A stretch of DNA of 64,000 bases from Anarhynchus alexandrinus. Its lineage: Eukaryota; Chordata; Aves; Charadriiformes; Charadriidae. The translations under genes were made by a program, and so were the position numbers. A model generated the notes under the pieces. It saw only the letters and a program-made list of their open reading frames with translations. It had not been told where the DNA came from and did no database searches. The stretch is from the NCBI GenBank assembly GCA_008711295.1, contig VUYV01000779.1:77078-141077 (forward strand). The letters run 5' to 3'. Below, piece after piece: positions 35,526 through 48,300 of the stretch (position 1 is its first letter; each line of letters opens with the position of its first letter).

Positions 35526-38500
35526 ATTACTTTTATTTGGGCTCCAGGAGTTGCAGAAAACTGCACTTCACCTGTGGCCATGGCACCTTTCATCTATTCC
35601 CATGCTGCTTTCCTGCATCAACTCAGAAGCAGGAGAAGCTGAAGATAGGGACCACGAGCCTACATTAAAAATGGCTGAGTTAACTCGGCCAGGAAGCCAA
35701 CACAGGAAAGACCAAGCTGCTCTCTGAGGCTGTCCTACTTTTTGTGAGATGATTTTCCCCAACAGCAGTGAAACAAGCAGTTGGCCCAGCAAAAATTCTT
35801 GTTGATTTTTCTGCTCTATCCAGAGCTTTATCCAACATCGACCGTGTCATGTCTTGTCCATAATAACCTTCCTCTTTTGCTAGTAAGTAACCAAGTGTCC
35901 ATTTGCAAGCAGCAGCGACTGCCCAACAGAGAAATCCTGTAACCTGGACTCCTAGGGAATGAAGGAGTGAGCAGTGATGCTGAGCTGCAAAGATCCTGGA
36001 AACCATCTACGATATTAAGTCAAACAATGTTTAGGGGATATTTGGAGCACTTGTTGCAGAGCATCCCAGTGTACCCAGTACAAAGTCCAGTGGATAGTAA
36101 AACAAAGAACTTTCATTGGGAACCAAGGAAGACAAAGGAAGAGAGCAGACTGAATAGGTTCTTTTGGGCTTCTCCTTTTGGGCACCTTTTGAGAAGGTTG
36201 ACACTATCAGTCTTCAGATCCAATGGAAAATAGACTGTGTGCACAGTTTCCCCAAAAAGATAGTGGAATGTCTGTAGAGGGTGACTGCAGGTATCCTCTT
36301 GAGGTGTTTTTTCTGCACTGGTGAGATGCTCTGAACTCAGTTACTCTCAGGATGAGGAGCTAGTGGGGGTAGGGTCTACCCAAGGGGCAGATGGGATGCG
36401 TTCCTCCCCCAGTGCAAAGGCTTAAAGTAACATCATGCAAAGGGGCCAGGCCAGACCCTGTCGTCTTTCCCAACCATCACATTCATAGCCAGGCTCTGAA
36501 GATGCAGGAGAGCAGGTCAAAAACAGCTTCCTGATGTGGGGTGAAGAAATCCCTGGACCCAGCCACTAGCAGCCCTGGTGAGCCCAACAGCCTCATTCTA
36601 GAAGGACCCAGACCCAGCAGGACACGAAGCAGTAACCAGCAGATCCCAGCAAGGCCCTGAAAGGGGGCAGAACATGTCCCAGCCATGGACTGGACAGGAG
36701 TTTCCTCTTTCCTGGAGGAGAGCAACTCCATCCCCTTCTCTTGGGGCTGGGGACAGACTTTTATTCCCAGCTTTCAATAGGAAGCCAGAGCATCAAGCAG
36801 GGCCCAAGAGCACCCAATGTCACCTGCTGGGACATCCTCTGTGACTGCATGCCATTGCAAGTTCTCCTGTCAGAGCGGAGTCAGTGTGTGGTTTGGCAAG
36901 GGGTGAAGACATGGGGTCTCTCTACACAAGTAAAATGAACAGTGTCAGAGCCTACACATATTTTTGGAGTGAGTGGTGACAGCTTGCAGTTTTATTCTTG
37001 GTGTCCCTTTACTCTAGGGACACAAAAATGATATGCAGGATATGACTTAACTAGGACTTGCCTGGATCCTCTCTGTCTCACATATTAACTAGCAAGCTAC
37101 ACCCTGCAATTTTATTCATTTTTATGGATCCCTTGTGTTTCATTTCATAATTCTGTGATATTTATGAATTTGCCAACTTGGGTGGGGGAGTCCCTTGACC
37201 CAAGGTGAAGTCCCCTAATCCAGAAGGTAATTGGATCTGTAACTATCTTTCACCTGTGGTGAGGTCCAGCCAGACAGTCAGACATGTTGTAGGAAAAGAT
37301 GATGTAAGTGTTTGGTTTGATTTTATTCCAAATGCAGAGAATAAGAGGGACTGAGTATTAACTTCTTGATAATTCCTTAATTAAATACACCATGATTTGG
37401 ATGGTTTGTCCTTACTTATAGGACTGGTGTGAGCACTAGGATGAATTCAAGTGTAAAAACAGGCAGAAATCAGCTCCCAGCGTGAGAGTTCATTTTCCCT
37501 TGGCTGCCGTCCCTCGTGTCACATATGTGATAAATACAAGGGTAGTTTCACCCTCTGCAATTATTTACTGTTAACATTCTGAACTCTTTCTGATATGCAG
37601 ACAACAAGAAACTGCTTTCGGAGGAAACCTGCACAACAAACTTTCAAGTGTGGAAACTGTTAGAGCCCTTGAAAGCAGAGACCTTGGGACATCCTAGATC
37701 TGTTAGCTCCTGCCATCTGCAATAAGGTGTTAACACCTTATCCAGCACCCACCAGTATCCCAGACCCAGTCTTCATCTTCCGACACTCCCACCCTTTTCC
37801 CTGACTTGTGATTTCCAAAGGGATATGAATTTAATGGCAACAATCGCTACAGATCCAATCCTATGGTAACTGTTGATGTGCTCCAATTTCATCTACTGCC
37901 TGATGAAATCAAGGGAGCTTTATAGATGTTTAAAAGAACTTTGGATTATGCCCAGAGAATAGATTTACACTTGAATATTTGAAAACCTTATGTGGTGAGG
38001 TCTGCTAGAAAGACAACTAACTTTAATATGAAATTATTTCCCTGCTAAATAATCGACCAAAAATGTATAGTAGTAGTTTACTATGAATTCTATGTAATAG
38101 CTACTCAGCTTTTATAAACCAGCACAGCTCCATGCAAAATGAGTGTTGATGTACTGAGTTACATACCTATGGACATGTACCCTTTAGATTTCTTGACTAA
38201 TTTCTATAGGAACATTTCTAGAATCTTAATATATGCGCTTCTATGTGTCTTTTTCCAGTGTTTTGAGAGGTTCTATCCGTTATTCAATCTAATTTTGAAC
38301 TGTGGTTGAGATTAAATGCATGGACTTCCAGCACTACTGCTTGCTATTGGATGAAGAAATGAAAGATTCAAAGAACACACAAGACAGGCAGGGTATGAAC
38401 TTACATTAGGCAGCAGTTCTATGTGATGTTCTTTAACTGCCAAGTCCTACAGAGTAAACAGATTGCTGCTGAGATGTTGATAGAGCATTTCATCCATATG

Positions 38501-38601
38501 CTGACTGGTCTTCCACAAACTGTATTCATCATTTTTCACTGAAAACTTGTCTTATGAACTATGGAAAAATACCAGTCTGAGATTTATCCCCCTGCAGCTC
38601 T

Positions 38602-39315
38602 TTATCTTCTAGCCATCATGGAAATGAGGACAATGGTTAAGACGATAGTTCCAGCAATTCCACCAACTGTCATTCCCAGGATGTTCCCATGGACCTGCCT
38701 TGACTGACACCTCTCACCCGTAAAGAAGAAGGCTTGTCCTGATGGGCACCTGGAACAATAAAGCACAGATTCACATGGATCAGGAGTTTTGTCCTGCCCT
38801 ATAGGCCCACCTCAAGGTCCTCACACTCACTGTCTTGGATGGGCAGTTCCCATTAGAGGGGTTCACGTCACAACATCCCCACCTTGTTTGGAGGCTATTT
38901 ACATCTCCTAGAAGCACCACATAATGGGGTTTCCTTGCGTCCCCTATGGCTGCTAGTAGAAACCAGTCATTGCAAGGAAGTGTTTGGTTCCTACTGTTCC
39001 TTGAAGACCTAGTAGCTCAGACCTCTGAGGCCTGTAGCTCTGAATACTTAGCTGCATCATTTGGCTCAGAAGAAAGTCAAGGCAAGCAGGGAAGAGGTCT
39101 GTGATACCTGCAGCTTGCTCTCCCTTTCACATTCACACAGACTCCATCATTCTGGCAAGGATTTGGGTCACATGGGTCTTGCAGATAAGGCAACCGGTCT
39201 TGAACGGGCTCCATATCCTGGACTGCTCTCTTCTGCCTTTGAAGAGTGAGGCCTTCCATGAAAGCAGGTTGTTCAGGTTCAACAGGGACTTCAGTGTTAT
39301 TGAGGTGACTTATAT
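38602..39315 (-). CDS. MEP1A: MEP1A furin site, EGF-like domain, membrane anchor and stop
   Basis: Exon 39108-39315 (phase 1 to 2) starts [11 protein letters not shown], matching human DITHLSQTEVP. It carries RQKR and then [19 protein letters not shown], the start of the EGF-like domain. Exon 38602-38749 finishes EGF (GERCQ) and gives one hydrophobic helix of about 20 residues (near [18 protein letters not shown]), then MMARR and TAA at 38602-38604. The linker before RQKR is only about 26 residues, much shorter than in mammals. Confidence 0.95.
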
Positions 39316-42300
39316 CTTTTTAAAAAAGAGAGAGGGGAGAAAGACATCAGGTAACAGTGAGTGATGCTATATGTAGTATTCTGCATACCAGGGGCTGACC
39401 GGGTACTTTTTGGACTGCAGGGTACTCCTTGTCCATTTGCCCTTTACAGAGCTCTTGCTGTACCACAGCAAGTTCTGCATATTTGAAGCACGACAGAAAA
39501 TAATACTGAAATTATGGTAACTAGTTAGGTAAATCAGTGGTATTCTGTACTTTGAAAAATTATGCCAAGCGTGGCTGTTCTGTTTGAAAATATACACAAC
39601 GGGGGTGGCCTTTTAGCATGTTCAATGCTTAGAAATGGACATAGCTTCTGGTGAGGGTGCTTAAAGGTGTCTCTGAAGTTAACCTTCAGTAAACCGTTGC
39701 CATTTAGATTCCTCCGAACTCACAATCACTTTAGCCAACATCACCCACCTGAAACTAAGACACAGAAATGGTTTTAAAAGTTGATCCCCATTAGAAGACA
39801 AGATGACTCAGAGACAGGTGGCAATAGTTACGTGAATGCATATAAAGAGATATAAAGGACCACCCATTTGTTTTTGTAAAGAGAATCGGGAACAGGGTCT
39901 TTACCATTAAATTCTGCAAAAATAATCAGATCATCATTTTTCAGGAAGCTTCTCCGTCTCATCTGGTGGTGGGATATGAAGTTAGTCCACCCCCAGTCTA
40001 CAGTTCTATAGCAATTGCACGAAGCGTCAAATTTTCCAGCAACTGATGGTTTGTCCCATATTAAGGATCCGTTAGCACCTGCAAAGAGAATATCAGTGAC
40101 GAATAACAACCCCAAAGCTCTGCAGCTGGAAGTATGGCATGACCTTTTTGTGCATTACAGTGTTAAATGGGATTTATGCTGTAAAATCGAGTTCACAGCT
40201 GATATGCCCTAACAATTCACAGAGGACTGGCAAATTATGGGTGCCAGCAGATCCTAGGATACGGTCTGCATGAGGTCTCTTAGTCTGTGTGAGGGCATTG
40301 AAAATCCTCTTCCATTAAGGACGAATCAAATGCAAGTTACCTCCATGTTGTCACTAGCGAAGTGCTCCCTCCTGCGTAAGGACACTTCCCCATCAGTTTT
40401 TAAGTACCTATGGTTTAGCGTCTAGCAGATTTTGTGCATTGCTATGGTTCTGTTAAACATATTCATACCTAAGGTTTAAAACCTCCTGCTGAAAAAGTGT
40501 GTACTAAATTTCCACTGGAAAAAGTGAAGAGGGATGGAGATTCACCTCTAGTATGTTATTCTGTACAAAACTCAATATTGTCCTATTGTCTTTATTTCTT
40601 TGAATTAACACATCCATGGGGAATCCTAGGGGTGGTTGTGGAACTATGGTGCTACATGCTGTATAAACCTGGAATTAAAAGGTAGCCCCTGTCTGAAAGA
40701 ATTCATCATCTGCAGTCTACACACAGCTGAGCAAGACAGGCTTCATATGCTGCAGCCTGATCTCACAGCTGGTTTCAGGTATTTTTTTCTTAAATACAGC
40801 TACCATGTGAACCCTGTGCATTCAGACCATGTATGTTCAAGTTAACAAAGCCTCCAAAATGCAGTTTTATCTTAAGTTATTGTTGGTTTAGTAATGGAAT
40901 ACAGCACCCTGCTGGCATTACACCATCGTATGGTGATATGTCACCTATCATAATGGGCAAACCACAGGTGGAAGAGGAATTGCCAGCTCTTAGGACAACT
41001 CTGTATTGAGAGTCAAACTCAGATATCCCAGGGATTGTTCATAATAACACCAACCTTCTATGCATGACTTTTCACACTTGATGATCTTTCACAGGAACTC
41101 CAAGTCACAGAATCACAGAATCACAGAATGGTCAGGGTTGGAAGGGACCTCTGGAGATCATCCAGTCCAACCCCCTGCCAGAGCAGGGTCACCTACAGCA
41201 TTTGCACAGGACTGCATCCAGGTGGGTTTGGAATGTCTCCAGAGTGGGAGACTCCACCACCTCTCTGGGCAGCCTGTGCCAGTACTCTGCCACCCTCAAA
41301 GGAAAGAAGTTCCTCCTCATGTTAAGATGGAGCTTCCTATGTTCAAGTTTGTGCCCGTTACCTCTTGTCCTATCACTGGGCACCACTGAAAAAAGACTGT
41401 TCCCATCCCCCTGGCACCCTCCCTTTAAGTATTTGTAAGTGTTAATAAGATCCCCCCTCAATCTTCTTTTCTCTAGACTAAAAAGACCCAAGTCCCTCAG
41501 TCTTTCCTCATAAGAGAGATGCTCCAATCCCCTAATCATCTTTGTAGCCCTCTGCTAGACACTCTCCAGCAGATCCCTGAGTCATACACAGGAAAGTCAT
41601 AGACATGAAAGCATTCCAAATTGAGAAATGCAACCAAAGTTGCCCAAGTCTGAGTCCTACACTCAGTCCCCTGACTCAAATTCCTTGGCTTTCCTTTTCA
41701 TCATTCCTCCAGGCATTCACCGCTTACCTGAGCTAATATGGTCTTTGCTTGTGGTGAAGCTTTTGCTCGAGGACATCCTTTTCAAGACATCCGGGTCCTG
41801 GTCCAGCACTGTGAGTATAGCTTGGCGGTTCAACGCTGGCCACTCCAGAACACCATCATTCTCTCCACTGCACAAGTGAAAGCTAACGCGAGTGTAGCCA
41901 CTGACTCTGGAGTGGGGATACAAACTTATGCCGAAACCATAACCCTCGGGACTATAAAACCGAGGGCTTTGAATAACATCATTTGTTGCGTTTTCGAGGA
42001 TTTGGCTGAAATTCCGAATGACCCACACAGCTGTGGGACAGGGGGTCTCGGTCAGTGTGACATCATCGATAGCAATCCCACCAGATGAAGAGCTGGGGTT
42101 GCCCTTTAGTCCTTGGAAGAGGTAACGAAACTTCTTCTGAGCATTGAGGGTTACATGGCCAATTTTCCAGTTATAGTCATTATCCGCTTCAGTAAAAAGA
42201 AAGCAAAACATTGCCATCAGCATGATTAGTGATATTATGAAGCATCTTATTCCTAGACATCCATTCCAGCTGCATTTTGAGACAGCTGGACCTCTCACAG

Positions 42301-45300
42301 AGTCCTGAAGGCTAGACATCTTAAGCTGATATTGTGATTATAGTATACTCACATTTCCTTATCATTCCAAATGTTTTGGACACTTTGTATTAGGAACTCT
42401 TCGCACATTATGAGTGTTCCCTTTATACCAGAGACTGTCAGACTAAGGGCCAAGACATAACAAGTGGATGGGAGTCAATGACCCAACGTGTTAGAATTCA
42501 CTGTTGCTGCCACTTTTCCAGGGACTTGTCCTTCCCTGCAAACTGCTGCAGCTTGATATAGGCGGGTTACCACAGGTCTTGGGTTTTGACAACATAAACG
42601 CATAGTGCCACCGTGACTGAATTTGTCCTATTTAGCAAAATCACCCAAAGTGAGTTCACTCAGTTCACATTTCCAAAACTACATATGTTTTCATATTTGC
42701 AACCATGCAAAAATCAGGCTGAGACTCTTATTGACTGCAGATGAGCACAGGTGACTGTTAAATCGTATAGCAACCACAACTAGTGAATTGGTCTCCAGCA
42801 GAGGTTGGGGTCCCTCTCAATCACTGAGTGTAACGTAACGCTATTAGGAACATTATGACTTCTGCTGTGGAGCCCCTAAATTACGTTATTACAACCCACA
42901 GTTTTACTGCTAAATGCCCTCATGTAATACCAAAATCCTTAGCTGGATCGCAAGATATTTTAGTAGCTTTGAGAAAATCTTTAGATTTCTGAGCTCATCC
43001 ACTGCATTTGTGGACTCAGTAAGACAACTTTTCCTCCCCTAATATTCTACATATTACTCATATTACCTTGAAAGGTTTGAATTTTCCTCATCTTGCGAAC
43101 ATTTCCAGCGCCATCATCCTCTTTAAGCCAGATGATCAGCTTGTCAGAAAGGCTTCCTGTCATCTTGTAGAAGAACTGGAGACACTGCTGAGTTCTCTTT
43201 GGGTACAGGATTCGAGACTCTAGGATTGCCACCTCGTCTGCCTTGCCAGAGTTGGTGCTGAAGTACATGAAATAGCCAGCACCTGTGAAGAAAATGTAGT
43301 GTGTCACTGTCTCTTTCCAGAATTCCTGCTAGCTGCGTGGTGTAAATTTATCATTAGCATTATCAGTTGAAATGTGAAATTTAGTAGGCATAAGCGTAGT
43401 ACTTAACATGAATAGTAGAGGAAATGGTATGTGATAACTACCCAAGACAGACCAGGATAAGAACAGGACTAGTAGTTTAGCACATATATGGAACTCATTG
43501 CTAACAGCTTACATCAATTTTGCATTAGTTGGTCTAGTTGGAAGCTGAATGCCTCAGGAATGTCAGAGATATGAGACAGAGAATTCAGTGCTGACTGCAA
43601 GGAACTAGTAGGCACATTTTTTTCCTCCATTTGTACTGAAGATAATCTAAAGATGAGATCTGAGAGATCATGTGCTATATTACCTTGTAAAGAGTAAGAT
43701 AATTTCTTATCAGTAATAAAGATAATAAAAAAGGGTTGGACACAGAACTAGCACTCTCCTGACCTTGAACATGAAGGAGCTCTTTTTTACAGCTTGTCCA
43801 AAGGCTTTTCAAAATTCAGCTTCTCGGTTTGGGGAAATTATTTAAGAATTCCTGCCCCTCTAGTTAATTTCCCACTAACACTTTCTGAAGTGTTCTTTAT
43901 TTTAGATTTGCAATATCTACTTTTATCCTTATATTCCACCATTTGCACATGTATCTTATCTTGGTATCACGTGGACTTATCTGTATTGCATTGCTCTAGT
44001 TATTCATTATAGTCTATGATTAAGTTTACAAGTGAAATTCTTTTTGCTGTTGTGTGAAAGCTTCCTCTGTTGGGGCCTGGTTCCTTGGACTCTTGTCCAA
44101 GCTAACATCTGGGGCATCACCAGTTAAACCTGTAGCTGCATAAACACAGTACAGCCTCCCGGTGAGTGGAGCTCTTTATCGTGTTCGGTCTAACCGTATC
44201 AGAGGAATATTCTCCATTACCTATGCTTTGAACTCATACCCATAGAAACTTTGCCCAAGATACTTAATAGCTTTACGCACATATATGACACTTCACCATA
44301 AGTTCAATTTATGTTAAATTTAAGTATGTTAAATATAAGTATGATCATTGTTGTTCCAAGAGGGAAACAGGGCTGTGAGCCTTATTCGGGTGCCTAACTT
44401 CATTGTTGAGCTTATTGTGGTATTAAAACCCCAGATGATCTAGGCTGTACCTCCTTTTTGATAAGAAAGACAAATAATGGTGACATTAAGCATCTGTGGC
44501 AGCTAGGATATGGCCTTAGCAGACTTCAGCATGGGGATACAGGGATCAAAACCAGAGCCAGGCTGCCAGCTCCTCTCTAAGCTTTAGGCTGTACCTTCCC
44601 TCTTCCAGTTTAGCCAGTAGTAAGTAAAAAAACAAAGAAGTCAGATTGTTTGGGCAAAATACAATCCATCTGTGTTAGAAACCTGAAATTAACACCCACA
44701 TGAGGTGGCTGCAGAAGCAATTCTCCAAAACTGTTTAAATTTCTGATGGAGTCAATGACCCTTTGAAGGCCTCCAAAAGCAGAGGCGCTCCCTACTCATG
44801 CAATTCATCTAGGCGCTCCTAGAGGCACCTAACCCTCTCAGCGAACGTCAATACTTGTGTTGCATCAAGTCAGTAAATGCCAAAGCATAATTGCAAGTTA
44901 AGTGCTTACTTCAGAGAGATTGGATTTTACCCAATAATCTCAAACAACTCAGCTGAATTCTTTTTTGGTTACAATTATACGACAAGGAGGGAAAAAAAAG
45001 GGAGAGGAAGAATGAAAAAGTCAGATGAGGGGTAGAAGCACGTACTTATAGAAGCTGTCAGATGGTTTTATTGAGTTATGTTGCATTCTTGACCCGATTG
45101 ACAAGTTCCAGCATTGCAAGAGGCTGAGGATCTGTTCTTTTTAGTGGGTGGGTCACATACGGGGAATAGTCTACTCCTGAGCGCAGCAAGTCAAATTTTT
45201 CCTTTATCAAAGAGTAACAAAGCACAACTGAATGTGCTGTAGGCCAGGATTCCTTCACTCCATACTTAGGCAAAATTTACAACAAAAGTAACTTTTTTAT

Positions 45301-48300
45301 TTTTAAGTCTGTAGTAGCTTTCTCTGTCTAAATAATGACAAATCAGGCCCTTGCTCTTCAGAACTGCCTGTTGGGATTTAATCCTTATTCTGACCTGCAA
45401 GCTAGCACACTGTGACTGGGGCTGACTCCACCTTTTTTCAGATTTTCTTCATTGAAAAACGGCACAATTACCAGGTGAAAAAGAAAATTGTCCCTAAACT
45501 CCTATGATAAAATACTTTGCAACTTTCTTCTACCTCCAGAACCAGCACTGCTCAAGCTTGACTTATCATTCGCTTTGCAAATACAACATTTATGAGTGGC
45601 TATAAGTGCTGTTTCATTCTTATCGTGGGGTAACATAACTCTTACTCAGACTTTGGAAGCTGCAGTAAATCCTTTTCCAGGTTATATTTAAAAAGCCTCT
45701 AGCTGAGATTGTTCTTTGTCCCCTCTTATCTTGCTGGTGTGAAGAACACTCCACTATGTTGAAAAAGCTTAATGAGAGCATGAGTGCAACCATAAACTCA
45801 GGGGCCAAGACACGTGAAAAGAAAAAGGGCTTTTTGCTTAACCAAAAACATTGCGACTTGGATGTTTGCTGGGTAGTGTCTTAAATATGGTCATTTAATC
45901 CTGTGTTTTCAGAGTAGCCCATGCTGGGTTCTCTCAAGGGCTGACTACAATGGCAGGTTCAGAGAAGTTGTTAAAGACACTGTATTTAAAGCGCACAGAC
46001 CAGTAGAGACATGCACAAGGGACCATTACCCCAGCTAACCCCTTTTCCACAGGAAAGCGTTCTGTTACTTCATTTTACCTCTACAGCGCCCAGAAAGTGT
46101 GTGGTCTTCCTGCCCTGTAGCACTGCTCTGTTGATGGACCCAGTCTAGATCATCTCTGGTGCCCTGAATCATGCCGCAGATATTTTCAAACTCAAAAGAA
46201 CACTGGTCCAAAAAAGTGTGAGTTGAAGCTGAAAAAAAAGATGCACACATGGTTACCTGCATAGTAGTATTTCATTAAAACTTCTCTCTAATTTTGGGTG
46301 AGAATTTTCTCTCTAAACGTTTGTTTACACTAGTACAGACATCATGTAGAGCAGACAACCCACAGCAGATGTGAGCCCAAAGACTCAAAAGGGGAAATAT
46401 TTGATTCCCGGAGGGATTCCCTGCATAAAGATAGCAACATTTGACCAGTTTTCAGAAGGTTAACAAACTGTCACGTGGTAGCTGAAACACAGCGACTGAT
46501 GGTTGCTGTCTTTGTGCCTGCTTGTAAGCCTTGGAGAGACAAGTCGCTTTGTGAACAGTGATGGTGGTGCCTTTAACCATTCCTCGGCTTGAGGTTATTG
46601 TTCTTCATGGCTCACTTGTCTGCTTGATGAGCATGAGCACTGCTCTTCCGCTTCAAGCAAAGTCCACCCAGTTACCTCAGGCTGGTTCAGCTGAGTTTGC
46701 CTGCAAATTGATGCTTCTGTTGACAGATCTATGGGGGCGATAACTTCTTGCTAACAATCACATGTGGTGATAACATCTTGTGGTGAACCAGCTTAGCAAC
46801 CAACTAGACAGAGTTGGACTCTAGACTTAGCCAATCTCAAGTGCAAAACAATCTAATTAAGACCAAAACAGGACAAAGTCCAGTTGCATTCACCTCACAA
46901 AAGCACAATGAAGCTGCCCATCTGTTCACCAGCAGAACACAACCACATGTCTGAACCCCTGGGAGCAACATGGAGGAAAAGATTGACTTTCATTGACTAA
47001 TTGAACTTTTGTTTTTACTTTTGTAAGTAATGACAGTTAGCAGAGCCAAAGAGAGGGATGAGAAAGGAATAAACACTTCGGGTCTCTACACCACAGGTCC
47101 TCTCATACTTCCTCAAGAGCACCTGAGTAGAGTTTTTGTGGTTTTAGAGACATAAGCCAGGCTTAAGTATTAACAAAGAAACAGTTTGCCGTGGTTAAAT
47201 TATGACTTACTGCAGTTATACATGCGATTCAGCCTTTCCAAGTCAATGGCACTGAGGTCTAGACGTTGCCCAATTATGTTATCAAATTCTGGTATCTTCG
47301 CTGTGATTGTGGGGATACTTTCGTTTTTGTTAAATGAAAATGGTTCATAGTGCATCAATGATTCGTAGTCATACGGGGTGTTCAGATCAGTGATGAAGCT
47401 GTCATCGTACTTCAGGAAATTGTGCTCTTTGTCTGGTAAAAGAACAGAAAAGTGCTTAATTATTAGAGAAATCAGAAAGGAAATGGCTTTAGCACAGCCC
47501 CTTGAATACAGTTTTCTGAGGCAGAATTGATATACCTGAAAGTAATTACTTTACAATAAAATATGCAAATTTAGCAAGATTTGTTTATGAAGTCATTTGG
47601 GCAACAAAGCAGTGTCTTTAGATTGTAGTTTTGCACCCTCCTATGTGACTTCAGTAAGTTTAAAATCAAATATCAGTAAGCTGTAAAGAATGGGATGTAG
47701 AATCATAGAATGGTTTGGGTTGGAAGGGACCTTAAAGATCATCCAGTTCCACCCACCCTGCCATGGGCAGGGACACCTCCCACTACACCAGGTTGCCCAA
47801 GGCCACCTCCAGCCTGGCCTTGAACACCTCCAGGGATGGGTCACCCACAGCTTCTCTGGGCAACCTGGGCCAGAGCCTCACCACCCTCACAGGAAAGAAT
47901 TCCTTCCTGATATCTAATCCAAATGTCCCCTCTTCCAGTTTGAAGCCATTACCCCTCGTTCTATCAGGTCAGATTAAATGGTCTAATAGTAAGCATCCTG
48001 AAGGGCTGAACTTAAGGATTAATGTACTCAGTTACAGAGCCTGTGAATATTGATGCAAAGAGAACACGGGCATGTGTAATGATTCTGGCTTTTAAGTTCG
48101 TTACCAGGTAAAGGGTGTGTTTTTAAAAGAAATAAACCATAGAGCAAGGTGGCAATTTCCTTAGGCTGTCTTGTGTGTTTTTTCAGAAGTTTAATAGGTG
48201 GCTTAGCTTTTCTGTCAACAGCAACATGGGGGGGATCTCTTCTCTAACCAGCCAGCTACCTGAATTGCAGTTTATGAAAATGCATTATGGCAAAAACTGC

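Larger units (their letters stand above)
29436..38601. other. Intergenic region between convergent ADGRF5 and MEP1A
   Basis: I see no supported gene on either strand. It holds CR1 pieces (30071, 32017, 32944, 34781, 35304), a 51-bp tandem duplication (31391), a poly-C run with an N (32567) and a CpG-rich patch (about 32825-32895). The 3' UTR of MEP1A must lie in its right end; an ATTAAA on the minus strand at 38022-38027 is one weak poly(A) candidate. Stretches 33240-34780 and 35530-38600 show nothing recognisable. Confidence 0.7.
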
